Shown here one piece after another: positions 44,751 through 54,656 of a DNA stretch of 64,000 nucleotides. Made by a program: the position numbers and the translations under genes. This DNA is from Dipteris shenzhenensis (Eukaryota; Polypodiophyta; Polypodiopsida; Gleicheniales): the NCBI GenBank assembly GCA_047967505.1, contig CM106540.1. One strand, written 5' to 3'. Within the stretch, counting starts at the first letter, position 1; each line of letters begins with the position of its first letter. The notes below the pieces were generated by a model, which saw only the letters and a program-made list of their open reading frames with translations, did no database searches and was not told the origin of the DNA.

Positions 44751-45808
44751 TGTTAAAAGGTCACTGCCCCACTTGTGACCCCCTGATTTGAGGGGACAAG
44801 GGGGCAGAAGACCATAGGGGGTAGGGGAAGAAGAAAAGGCAGAACACCTAGAACCTGCGCGGCAGGAAGTTGAAGGCGTGGCATCCTAGGCACCTCCTGG
44901 AGCAGCGTACGGGCAGCATTGGGGACTGCAGCAGCAGCCCATGTGCTGGGCACATGGCCCTTATATAGGCCTGGCCCAAGCCGGCCAAATCAACTAGGAA
45001 AGGCCGACCCAGCCTGGTCGGTTGGGGGCCATGCAGGTCCGCGCCTAGATCAGGGAGCCGACTCTCTGGTCGACCACTTTGAGGGGGCCTAGCCCCTCCT
45101 ATAAAAAGCCCCCATTCCCTCCTCATTCCTCATCACCTGCACAGACAACCTTGCACACAGGCAAGCGCGTAGAGGGAGAGGAATGGGGTCAGCAATTGAC
45201 AGCATCACAGAGCTGTTTGTACATGCTCATCCTTGAGCTTTTGTTTGCTCACTTTTGTGGAGGAATATATCTGAGTTTCTGTCCTATCTCTACTTCACTG
45301 TAAGGATTGCATGACCTCTATAGTGCAAAAGGTATGCGGATCAAGCTTCTTCGACAATCTTACAAGCTGAAGGGCACCAAAGTATGGATAGTAGAGGAGC
45401 TTACACAAAATCAACTCAAGATTAAGGCAACTGAATTAGCTAAAGTCAAGGCTGCCAGAAAGGATGGAAAATGGGCAGTTTACCGTGAAGGGGTAGCACT
45501 AATCAGAGATTTTAAATCAAAACCAAAAGACTCTCAGTCTTAAACTAATGTATGGCTGTTTACTCTCCAGAATATCATGTAGGTACTCTAAATAATTGGG
45601 GTTGCTTTTTGCACTCCTTGGGAGCTGCCATGTGCCCTCCCTAAAGCAGATGTACTAGAGGGTTTCTTGCTGTCCCATAGACCTTTTGGTCTCCAGTGGA
45701 CGTTAATAGACTTTCTTTCTTTTCTTTCTTTCTTTCTCCGTCTCTATGAGTGTTGTATGAGCTAGATCGGGAGTGAGGTGTGAGTGATTCTATCCTCTAT
45801 TTCCAACA
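44751..45808 (+). mobile_element. Solo LTR (1058 bp) with 5-bp target duplication
   Basis: Begins TGTTAAAAGG and ends TTCCAACA. It is flanked by perfect GAAAG duplications (44746-44750 and 45809-45813) inside gypsy RNase H sequence. A TATA element (cctataaaaagccccc) lies at about 45098, giving plus orientation. No internal retroelement genes are present, so it is best explained as a solo LTR left by LTR-LTR recombination. It contains a 78-codon frame (45307-45543) with YKLKGTKVWIVEELTQNQLK, KAARKDGKWAVYREG. This resembles a short basic motif found in some non-LTR element proteins and may be a passenger. Confidence 0.8.
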
Positions 45809-45813
45809 GAAAG

Positions 45814-45973
45814 GCATATGGGGATTTATGAGTAAGAATTGCTAGCTGTAGTGCATGCCTTATCCATGTTACCATTGCCTATCACCGGGACCTTGAGGAG
45901 ATGAAAGAGCAATATGCCAGTGATCCAGACTTTGGGGAGATAATACAACATATGCAAGAGGGGCAGTCCACCA
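45814..45973 (+). pseudogene. Gypsy RNase H-connection piece between two insertions
   Basis: This resumes the interrupted gypsy frame after the solo LTR: about 45900-45975 reads LEEMKEQYASDPDFGEIIQH, the segment between RNase H and integrase in gypsy pol. It is then cut by the hAT-like element at 45974. Confidence 0.65.
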
Positions 45974-46909
45974 CATAGTAGGCACGGAGTTTCGAAACGA
46001 GTTTGGGAAATGTTTCGGGACAAACCCGAAACATCTGTAAAAACGTTTCGTGCATAATAGGATATTTAAATATATATTTTTTTCCAAAAAAAAGAAACAT
46101 TCTAGATTATTACCACCAGAGCTCCAATACTTGAAAAAAACTCATGAAACATAGTGCACAGACGTTTGATATGTCACTGAGAAGTGAGAACTTGAAATTT
46201 GATTCTTGAAACATATTATTAATTCTAAAAATTAACACATCATTGTACACTCAAAAGTCAATGGTGACATGAAATTCGATTCTTGAAACATATTATTAAT
46301 TCTAAAAATTAACACATCATTGTACATTTAAAAGTCAATGGTGACATGCTCATATTTGAGAATTGAGAAAGATACATAAATGATTAAAATCATGGATCGT
46401 GATTCATGTCATCGTATCACGAGAGTCATGACAAGTCACAAGAGGTTCAATTTTCAAAGCTGAAATGATGTAAATAGGTAATCCGATGATGTTGGAAATT
46501 ATAAAAAAAGAGTACGTAGCAAAATATGAAAGTACTAAAGTAGTCAAGACTCAAAACATGAAAGTACTAGAGTAACGAAAAGAGTCCTCAGTCTGAACGG
46601 GCTGAAGAGCCTGTACGGGATATGCTATACAGGATATACAGCCTACATGTTGCTACAACATGTACGGCGTGTACGGACAAGCTGCACAACATGTACGGTG
46701 TGTACAGACGCCGGGTGTATGGGCTGAAGGCGAATTGAGAGCAAGTACGGGCATCGAAATCGATATGCGAAGGTAAGAAACCCAAAAAACAGCATTCTTG
46801 GGGCTTTTCAACATTTAGGTTTTTTTTGGGATCCCTGAAACTCGAGTTTCAAAACCGAAACGTTTCATACATTTCGGGCTTGCCCGAAACGCGTTTTGGG
46901 CCAACTATG
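45974..46909. mobile_element. hAT-like non-autonomous element (936 bp) with 8-bp target duplication
   Basis: Ends are CATAGTAGGC and its inverted counterpart GGCCAACTATG, followed inward by clustered gaaacg/cgtttc motifs. Flanks are gtccacca (45966-45973) and gtctacca (46910-46917), an 8-bp duplication with one later change, as expected of hAT transposition. The interior has no transposase. It has a tandem duplication of about 78 bp (46192-46345) and a short GTAC-rich part (46600-46760). Confidence 0.75.
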
Positions 46910-46917
46910 GTCTACCA

Positions 46918-48230
46918 GCCAATAGTACTCCATGAAATATGGGTATTTGATGAGGGATGACTACTTATGCATTACCGGAGACATGAGAGCGAAAATCACG
47001 GAGGAATGTCATGAACTTCCATATGCAGGTCATCAAGGTATTGCTTCTATGACCCGAGCTCTGAAAAGATATTTGTATTGGCCAGGAATACATCATGACA
47101 TTCATAAATTTGTCATGGAATGTTTGGTGTGTCAAAAGGTTTAGCATGATAGACAGAATACACTTGGTCTCTTGATGCCTCTTCTAGTGCCCCAGGCACT
47201 GTGGGAGAGCATTGCTATGGATTTTTGTTTTGATGTGTCAAGATCAAAGATAGGAAATAACATATTATGGACTGTTATTGACAGATTCAGCAAGCAGGCA
47301 CATTTCATTCTTATCTGGAAAACTATCAAAGTAGACCATATTGCTAAAATATTTCTAGCACAAATCTTTACACACTATGGTATATGCCCAAATCCATACT
47401 CAGTGATCGAGATCCCAAGATGACCAGCTTATTTTGGAGAGCTTTATTTGACTTCTTCTTATGAAAGCTTTATTTGACTTCTTCTTCTTTTCATCCCCAA
47501 ACAGATGGACGAAGTGAGGTAGCCAACTCCACAATGCTTGATAAAATGTTATGTGGCTGATCTAAAATCAGAGTGGGAAAGGTATCTTCCACTGGTGGAG
47601 TTTGCTTACAACACTGTCCACAACTCCACAAGAAAAGTTCCGTTTGAGGTAATTTATGGGAAGGTGATTTGACCCATATCCTAAGGAATTAAGATGAAAT
47701 ATTTGCAACTGACTAGAATGTCAGGGATCTTGAGACAACATTCAGTCAGGTTTGAGCAGCAATCGAAAGATCTTGCGAGAAGCATAGAAAGGCTTTGCAG
47801 ATAAACATAGAAGAGCACTTAAGCTCCAACGAGGTGATTGGGTACTCCTAAAATTTAAGAGGGCTAGGCTCAAGAAGTTAGAGGGCAAAGAAAAAGTCTA
47901 TCCCAAGTTGTTTACCAAGTATTATGGTCCTTCCCGTGTCACAAGAGAAATCAACGAGGTAGCTTACATGTTGGAATTGCTAGAGCACTGGAAGATTCAC
48001 AATGCATTCCATGTGAGTCATCTAAAAAAGTATCAAGAACCTGAGCCTACAAGGCTGATGAATCCTCCAACCTGAGCAGACAATTTGCCATACAGTAAAA
48101 CGGGCACCCAGGGGCAAGATTGTTTATCGATATCTTGTTAAGTTTAAAACTTATTCAGCTTTAAATGCAATTGGATGTATGAGGATGAGCTTCTGACCAT
48201 CCATCAATCCTTAATGTATATAAAGAGGCT
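46918..48230 (+). pseudogene. Ty3/gypsy integrase, 3' part of the interrupted element
   Basis: After the hAT-like insertion the gypsy frame continues: MRDDYLCITGDMRAKITEE, the integrase zinc finger HHDIHKFVMECLVCQK (about 47090-47140; HHCC pattern), then catalytic core ESIAMDFCFDVSRSK and WTVIDRFSKQAHFI (about 47200-47310). After frameshifts come WERYLPLVEFAYN (about 47575) and HWKIHNAFHVSHLKKY (about 47990-48030), the C-terminal domain. There are several stops and at least three frameshifts. No clear chromodomain. It belongs with 44203-44745 and 45814-45973. Confidence 0.8.
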
Positions 48231-48266
48231 TTTCAATTAGGGACAACTCACTAGAAGCTGAGGGGA

Positions 48267-48979
48267 TGTCACAAAATGTGTTTTATTCCAAGTGATTAAT
48301 AAAGAAAATATATTTTAACTTCTGCCCCGGTCAAAGCCCTGACCACGGTCAAGGAGGGTTGACTATGATCAATTAGAGAGGTCAAAGAATTGACTTCGGT
48401 CAAAGTGACTTGGCCTTGGTCAAAATGGCTTAACTATGGACAAGCAGGGTTGACTTTGGACAACCAGAGTACTTGTTTATTTTTGCATTGGCTTGCATCA
48501 GCAAAAAGGACGTGGTTGTCGTTTCATCCACTCTCTCCTCTCACATGCACACAATTAGAAGATTTTGTTATGGGTACCTAGGTTACTTTCCGTTCCTATC
48601 TTCGTCTAGGCAGTCAGTTTTTGCCACTTCATCAACACCACTTCTTGCGTACCTACAATGTTCTCATTTGGATCTTGTCAGGGCTTCCCTATCGTTCTGG
48701 CTATATAATGTAGGATCTACCTTCTTAAGGGCAAGCCAGATTTTGCCACTTCATCGATATCCTTCTCCTTTTGATCACACACATCCTCACCATTTTCATC
48801 TTCAAGGTTTTGTTAGGGATGACATGTAAATTCGTAGAGTCTTCTAAGTGACGCGGGTCTACCTTTCTGAAGGTAATGTAGATTGTTCCACTTCTTTGAT
48901 ACTCTTTCAGCGTGAAGATCCCTAAGCAGATGCCCTTGTTGCTAATCATACACATCCCCGTGAGTGGAAGCATCGCAAG
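48267..48979 (+). repeat. 3' LTR of the interrupted gypsy element (with 49804-about 49920)
   Basis: A purine-rich tract (agaagctgaggggatg) leads to TGTCACAAAATG at 48267, the typical gypsy LTR start. The LTR is itself split at 48980 by the second hAT-like element, and its rest probably lies at 49804-49920 (ends cctacaacaag). No 5' LTR is available, so the right boundary is uncertain. It contains the W-box cluster listed separately. Confidence 0.6.
48329..48456. promoter_or_regulatory. Cluster of eight W-box motifs (TTGACY) in the gypsy LTR
   Basis: Within about 130 bp GGTCAA occurs five times and TTGACT three times, on both strands. All are strict TTGAC[C/T] W-boxes, the sites bound by WRKY transcription factors. 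The spacing of about 15-20 bp and the location in an LTR suggest an element enhancer. Confidence 0.6.
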
Positions 48980-49795
48980 CATAGTTGCACGAAACGGCCG
49001 TTTCGTCGCTGGAAACGGAAATGGCGAAACGGAAACGGCGTTTCTTCAAGAAACGCCGTTTCATAAAACCTGTTTTTGCCCTAAATCCCAAAAGTCGTGA
49101 TTTCGCCGCCTGGCTCCATTTTTCGCCGCCTCCTGCCGATTGCACTCCTCCTGTGCATCCTTGCTGCTCTCTCCACCTTCTCTAAGCTCTCTCCATCCCT
49201 CCATCCTTTGCTCTTGGACTCTCCATCCCGTTTTCCTCGGACCTCCATCCTTCTCTCTCCATCCTCTTCATCCTTTGCTCCATCTTCTCCATCCTGCAAA
49301 AGCTGCAGCTTGGCAGCCTGCTCTCCATCCCTCCATCCTTCTTCTCTCCATCCTCTCTTTAATCTTACCTGTAACCTCTCCATCCTCCTTCACTTCTACC
49401 TCTGATCCTCCAGGCTCCTTCCACCTCTCCATCCTCTTTTACCTCTGAGCTCTCCATTCTCCTTCTACCTCTCCATACTTTCTCACTTGTGACCTCTCCA
49501 TCCTCCTCAATGCCGAGAGATGCTTATTGGGTCCATGTCTCCCTCCTAGATAGTTATAAAGGAGGCAGTGGCTCCAAGAAGTATGAATGATGCATTGATG
49601 CTTGAAGGCTGAAGCTTCAAGTATAGATAATTGTATTATGTATGATTTGCAAATTGCACTCTATTGATAATTATATTATGTATAAAAAATAAAATTTTAT
49701 ACATAAATTGTATCATATTGCCGTTTCTTCCGTTTCCGTTTCGGCGGGGCCCGGAAACTCCGTTTCTTCCGTTTCCGTTTCGGCTGGTAACTATG
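48980..49795. mobile_element. hAT-like non-autonomous element (816 bp) with perfect 8-bp target duplication
   Basis: Ends are CATAGTTGC and GTAACTATG (inverted). Both subterminal regions are packed with gaaacgg/ccgtttc motifs (48991-49062 and 49722-49785). Flanks are identical atcgcaag (48972-48979 and 49796-49803). The interior is C/T-rich (ctccatcctc units, 49180-49510) and holds no transposase. The frames on both strands there are low-complexity. Confidence 0.85.
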
Positions 49796-49803
49796 ATCGC
49801 AAG

Positions 49804-50205
49804 TGTTGTAGATGCCCTTGTTCACATCCTCGTGAGTGGGAGCATCGCAATTGTTGAGAGGAATGCCACTGCCTGCTGCAAAAAGAGTGGTAGTCATGAA
49901 TGTCCTACAACAAGTTGACCCATAATAGAAGACTACAAAAGTTGCACACAATATATACCAAGGAATACAATAAGATACTGCCAATCCTATGCTTAAAAGA
50001 AAGGGAAGCTGTTGGTGGTAACCTAGGTATGCAATTCTTAAGTCACAAGATTGGATCCATGTGGAAAGACACTGAAACACCTAACGAATCTTCCACAAGG
50101 GAAGGAGAGATCTAGCCATAAGATACACAATGTAAAGGAATGGTGAGTATGGAGAGGCTAACAAAGATAAGTCTAGGAAAGGGGGCATGATGAGAATGAA
50201 TGAAG
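49804..50205. other. LTR remainder and spacer
   Basis: 49804-49860 repeats the sequence just left of the hAT-like element (tagatgcccttgtt...tcgtgagtgg...agcatcgcaa), a direct duplication of about 50 bp inside the LTR. The rest shows no gene. Confidence 0.4.
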
Positions 50206-50451
50206 TGTTAAAAACGAGAGAGTAAGAGAGCAGGAAGCAAGAGAGCTGAACGTAGTGTTTGCAATAGAAGAAGTGACTAATACAAGAAGTGGGATGGGTT
50301 TTGTCTAAGTGACAAAACCTTATCCTTCACTAACCGTAGTTAGTGAACTAACTGTGGTTAGGGGGAAAAACCTCTAACTGAGGGAAAAGTGCCCCTAACC
50401 TACTTATTACATTATATTGGTCACTGCTGAATTATAATACTAATTCTAACA
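50206..50451 (-). repeat. Copia 3' LTR (246 bp)
   Basis: On the minus strand it begins TGTTAGAATTAG (50451) after a polypurine tract (tgtagggggg) and ends TTTTTAACA (50206). It is nearly identical in length and sequence to the LTR at 60706-60951 on the other strand. It closes the 3' end of the gypsy-copia chimera. Confidence 0.85.
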
Positions 50452-50488
50452 CCCCCCTACAGTGCCAATGTCATGTACAAGGAAATGA

Positions 50489-51052
50489 TCAATCACCAAA
50501 AGGAGATAAGTTCAGGGCATTGCGAAATGCCTCAAACTTTTCACGTGGAAGTGCTTTGGTGAAGATGTCTTCAACATTGTCATGTGTTGACACATAGATC
50601 ATACTGATCTCTCTTGCATGCAACTTCTCTCTAACATAGTGATAGTGAACCTCAATGTGCTTTGTGCGAGCATGAAACACAGGATTCTTTGCCACTGCTA
50701 TAGCACTCTGACTATCAGTGAGAATTGGAGAAGGACCCTCCAATGAAAGATGAAGATCAGCAAATAAACGATGCAGCCAAACACATTCAATTGTCGTTGT
50801 GAAAGATGCCCTGTACTCAGCTTCACATGAGGAGCTAGCCACTGTAGACTGTTTCTTGCTCAACCAAGAAATGCAAGCATGTCCTAGAAAGAAACAATTC
50901 CCACTGGTGGACTGCCTAGTATCATAGTCTCCAGTCCAATCTGAGTCACTGTAAGCATGCATCTGCAAGTCACCCCCCCTGGGAAACATCAAGCCAAAAG
51001 ACTTTGTACCTTGCAAGTAATGGAAGATGCGTTTTACAGCCTGCCAATGCAT
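50489..51052 (-). pseudogene. Copia RNase H at the 3' end of the chimeric element
   Basis: Reads MHWQAVKRIFHYLQGTKS, then SDSDWTGDYDTRQSTSGN, STVASSSCEAEYRASFTTTI, NPVFHARTKHIEVHYHYVRE and a last DIFTKALPREKFEAFRNALN before the stop at 50489. All copia RNase H signatures are present in order, and the frame is uninterrupted. It is separated from the preceding 694-codon frame only by a single frameshift near 51050. The stop is 38 bp from the LTR, the usual copia spacing. Confidence 0.9.
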
Positions 51053-53118
51053 AATCTTTGGCTGCTTACCTGAGAAACTGAAAACTGAATATTAGGTTGT
51101 GTATTGCAGAGATAAATGAGGCATCCAACAGCCTGACTGTAGAGTGTGACATCAATTGATTCACCCGCATCATTCATTGTAAGCTTCAGCCCTGGCTCCA
51201 TGGGAGTGGACATAGGCTTGTAATCATGCATGTTGAATTTGTCCAAGAGCTTTTGAACATACTTGGACTGAGACATAACAATGCCGCGTTTCTCTTGAAT
51301 AAAGTGGATCCCCAAAAAGAAATGTAACAAGCCCAAGTCTGACATATCAAATGTAGCTTTCAATTGGGCCTTGAAATCTGCAATTACTTCCTCATTTGAT
51401 CCGTAGAGTAGCATGTCATCTACATAAAGAATGATGACCAGAATATCCCCCCCATCCTTCTTGATGTAGAGGTTGCTCTCAGTTGGACTATTGTGCAGCC
51501 CCTTGCTGGTCAGAAAGGCATCAATTTTGGCATACCATGCATGTGGGGCTTGTTTCAGCCCATATAAAGCTTTATTCAGCTTGCATACCTGAAGTGCATT
51601 TCCTGAAATTTCAAAGCCCGGAGGTTGTTTGACATAAACCTCTTCCAACAAGTCTCCATCAAGGAAAGGTATTTTAATGTCCAATTGATGAACATTCCAT
51701 TCAAAATTTGCAGCCATGGCTATAACTGACCTGATGGTTGTCATCCTGGATGTAGGAGCAAAAGTCTCCTCATAATGTATGTCCTTTTTCCGAGCATATC
51801 CTTTTGCAACCAGCCTTGCCTTGTACCGATCAATGGACCCATCTGGCTTTCTTTTGACTTTGAAAACCCACCGTGTACCTATGGCATTCTTACCTGGTGG
51901 CAAATCCACAACATCCCAAGTCTGATTTTTATGAATGGACTGCAACTCATCGTGCATGGCATTCATCCAATGCACATTATCTTTTGCTTCTTCAAATGTC
52001 TCAGGCTCCTCCTCATCAAGAAGAGTACCTGCATAAGCTGATTCAACTGAATGAGCTCCCTCCATGTGCCTTACTGCACTACGAGTTCTGCCAGGCAATG
52101 GAGCTTCAAGCCTACTCTCCCTGAGAGTCTGAAGCAACCAATGCGGGACTGTTTTGGCTGCGTGTATCTCTTGAATTTCTTGCCTGACAACTTCATCCAC
52201 ACCCTGAGGTTGTACCAATTCAGCTAGGGGCTGAATCTGTACTTGTGGAGCTGGCGGAGGTTGCTGTAAATTCTGATTTTCAGCGGGGGAACCAAATGCT
52301 ATAGGAAGCATCCCCTCAAACACATCATCTGAAGTAGCTCTGTCCACCCATTGGGCATCGGTGGATGGGAGCCCTCTGAACTTCAAAAGGTACATCTTGC
52401 GAGTCGTGCCTCGACGTCCCGTAGTGAAGTTATGCAGAATAATTTGCTCTGGGATCAACAAGATCTCAGTGTTCTCTACTTCAGGTGCATCGTCCAGTGT
52501 GGGCTCTTGAGGTGGTTCCCCAATGAAGGGTTTCACCAAGCTTACGTGGAAGACATCGTGGATCTTCCAATGCTCTGGAAGTCTCAATCGGACTGAGACA
52601 TCATTTATTACTTGCAACACCTGAAAAGGACCATAATATCGAAAGGATAGCTTGAAGTAGATGCGCTTTTTGCCTACTTTGGTTTTTAATGAGACTTTCT
52701 CAAATTTCAATAAGACCCATTGGCCTTCTTTCACTGCAAACGCCCTCCGTCTTTTATTTGCAGCTGCTCTTTGTTTCTCCTGTGCCTTTTGAATGGCTGC
52801 TCGAACCGTGGCATAAGCAGAGTCATAATCCTCCACGAATTGATCAGCGGCAAAGATTTTCTCTTTTGTTTGCATGAGTGGAGTTGGTAAAGATCTACCA
52901 TATACAATTTCAAAAGGAGCTTTTCCAACGGAGGAATGAATTGTGTTGTTATAAGCAAACTCCACAAGAGGAAGGAATTTCTCCCAAAAGGTTTGCTGGT
53001 CATGCACATAAAATTTCAGCAAATCCAAGAGTGTACTATTCGTAACTTCAGTTTGGCCATCCGTTTGAGGATGAAAAGCTGAGGAGAAACTTAGAAGAGT
53101 TCCAAGGTTCTCAAACAA
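51034..53118 (-). CDS. Chimeric gypsy integrase-chromodomain / copia reverse transcriptase frame
   Basis: One open frame of 694 codons. Residues 1-75 are gypsy integrase (AFHPQTDGQTEVTNSTL, VEFAYNNTIHSSVGKAPFE). Residues 145-200 are the GPY/F-type C-terminus (RYYGPFQVL; EHWKIHDVFHVSLVKPF). Residues about 215-270 are a chromodomain (MYLLKFRGLPSTDAQWVDR). Residues 275-320 are P/Q-rich. Residues 325-690 are copia: HWLLQTLRESRLEAPLPGRT, then reverse transcriptase with GTRWVFKVKRKPDGSIDRYK, HQLDIKIPFLDGDLLEEVY, LYGLKQAPHAWY, catalytic ILYVDDMLLYG (565-568), and FFLGIHF. The change of superfamily happens without stop or frameshift between residues 270 and 325 (nt about 52310-52140). Gypsy and copia pol are normally separate elements with different domain orders, so this is a true fusion frame. 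Confidence 0.85.
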   Translation of the reverse strand: MFENLGTLLSFSSAFHPQTDGQTEVTNSTLLDLLKFYVHDQQTFWEKFLPLVEFAYNNTIHSSVGKAPFEIVYGRSLPTPLMQTKEKIFAADQFVEDYDSAYATVRAAIQKAQEKQRAAANKRRRAFAVKEGQWVLLKFEKVSLKTKVGKKRIYFKLSFRYYGPFQVLQVINDVSVRLRLPEHWKIHDVFHVSLVKPFIGEPPQEPTLDDAPEVENTEILLIPEQIILHNFTTGRRGTTRKMYLLKFRGLPSTDAQWVDRATSDDVFEGMLPIAFGSPAENQNLQQPPPAPQVQIQPLAELVQPQGVDEVVRQEIQEIHAAKTVPHWLLQTLRESRLEAPLPGRTRSAVRHMEGAHSVESAYAGTLLDEEEPETFEEAKDNVHWMNAMHDELQSIHKNQTWDVVDLPPGKNAIGTRWVFKVKRKPDGSIDRYKARLVAKGYARKKDIHYEETFAPTSRMTTIRSVIAMAANFEWNVHQLDIKIPFLDGDLLEEVYVKQPPGFEISGNALQVCKLNKALYGLKQAPHAWYAKIDAFLTSKGLHNSPTESNLYIKKDGGDILVIILYVDDMLLYGSNEEVIADFKAQLKATFDMSDLGLLHFFLGIHFIQEKRGIVMSQSKYVQKLLDKFNMHDYKPMSTPMEPGLKLTMNDAGESIDVTLYSQAVGCLIYLCNTQPNIQFSVSQVSSQRLCIGRL

Positions 53119-53124
53119 AGCCTG

Positions 53125-53577
53125 CTAGAAGTTACTAGTGAACTTTGAGTCTCTATCTGATACTATAGACTTGGGCATGCCGTGGTGTCTAAAGATGTGT
53201 CTAATAAATAAAAGGGCAGCTTTAGGTGCCTTGAGATTCTTTCTGCAAGGAATGAAGTGGGCTTGCTTGCTGAATCGATCTACTATCACCCAAATCATGT
53301 CATGATTTTGATTGGTCTTGGGAATTCCTGTAATGAAGTCCATGGTGATGTGTTCCCATGGTCTCTCAGGAATGGGTAGGGGCTGAAGTAAACCCTTGGG
53401 TTTTCCTCTCTCATACTTAGCTTTTTGACATGCGAGACAAGCTGAAATGTAGGCAGCAGTGTCCTTTTTCATGTTAGGCTAGTAGAAAAATTTATACATG
53501 GCTGAAAAAGTGGCCACAATACCCCTATGACCAGCATAGGGTGGGTTATGGCTTTCCTCCATCACTTTAGATCTAAG
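53125..53577 (-). pseudogene. Gypsy integrase N-terminal part
   Basis: Includes ESHNPPYAGHRGI, a stop where W is expected near 53480, then AYISACLACQKAKYERGKP (zinc finger CC). The core follows with WEHITMDFITGIPKTNQNHD and IWVIVDRFSKQAHFIPCRK, and then GMPKSIVSDRDSKFTSNF. The D-D of the catalytic triad is visible. A TAG at 53125, compatible with a mutated TGG, separates it from the 694-codon frame, which continues the same domain. Confidence 0.85.
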
Positions 53578-54632
53578 CTACTTTGTGATACATAGTTTGT
53601 TCTCCATGAATAAATAGCCATCCCTGATGTGGTAGGCATGATGGGTGCCTCCATCTTTCAAATGTGCCCATGGCTGAGCAAAATCAGCATCTCCCTCATA
53701 GAATTCTTTGAGCGCTGTTAGCTCATCATGATAGGGAAGTGAAATATGGTGAAGCCGTGGTCTACGAGAAAGGGCATCAGCCACTCATTCTCTTTTCCAG
53801 GAATATATTGTATTTGAAAATGAAATGATTGCAGAAAGGTAGACCATTTCATATGTCTCTCTCTGATCAGAGGTTGAGTTGGAAAATATTTAAGACTTTC
53901 ATGATCAGTTTTTACAAGAAAATCTATCCCTAAAAGATAATGTTTCCAAAGTTTGAGAGCATGAATTACAGCTAAGAGTTCTTTTTCATAGATATCATAA
54001 TGAAGTTCAACATCTCTTAGCCGTCGGCTTTCAAAGGCCACAGCATGACCATCCTGGGTAAGAGAAGCCCCAAGGCAATCGCCACTGGCATTAGCTGCTA
54101 CTAGGAATGGTTTCCTTAAGTCAGGAATGATAAGTACAGGAGCTGTAGTCAGGGCATGCTTTAGAGCATTAAAAGAGTCCTTTTCTTTTTGGGTCCATCT
54201 GAACTTCAAATTTTTCTTAGTGAGATCATGTAGAGGAGCTGCAAGTTCAGCAAAATGCCAAATAAACCTTCGGTAATATGAGCATAGGCCCAGAAAAGAC
54301 CTTACCTCATGGGCATTCTTCAAGTCAGGCCACTCTACAATTGTCTGTATCTTGGCTGGGTCCATACGGACACCTTCTCGTGAGATAATGTGACCAAGAT
54401 AGTGAATCTCAGGAAGAAAGAACTCACTTTTCTTCTCATTGATGTGAAGAGCATTTTCAGCTAAGATTTGAAATACAATCTTTAGATGCTCCTTATGCTC
54501 TTCCTCATTCTTGCTGAAAATGAGGATGTCATTAAAGAAGACGGCAGTGAACTGTCTATAGTTCCTGAACAACCGTTCTATCAGCCGATTGAACGTGGCT
54601 AGGGCATTGGTAAGGCCAAATGGCATTACCAT
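53578..54632 (-). pseudogene. Gypsy reverse transcriptase (second half) and RNase H
   Basis: Starts MVMPFGLTNALATFNRL, with catalytic region FTAVFFNDILIFSKNEEEH. The usual F-F-D-D is F-F-N-D here, so a metal-binding Asp is lost. It continues LGHIISREGVRMDPAKIQTI, LGLCSYYRRFIWHFAELAAP, and then RNase H: FLVAANASGDCLGASLTQDG, YEKELLAVIHALKLWKHYLL, VKTDHESLKYF. A frameshift near 53780 precedes ADALSRRPRLHHISLPYHDE. In a live copy this makes cDNA. Confidence 0.9.
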
Positions 54633-54656
54633 ATATTCATACAGCCCAAATGTGGT

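Noticed and set aside
49081-49448. Overlapping frames of about 100 codons on both strands
   Set aside because: Low-complexity ctccatcctc sequence within the hAT-like element; no transposase motif.
51775-52124. Plus-strand frames opposite the chimeric pol
   Set aside because: Shadows of the strongly supported minus-strand reading frame.
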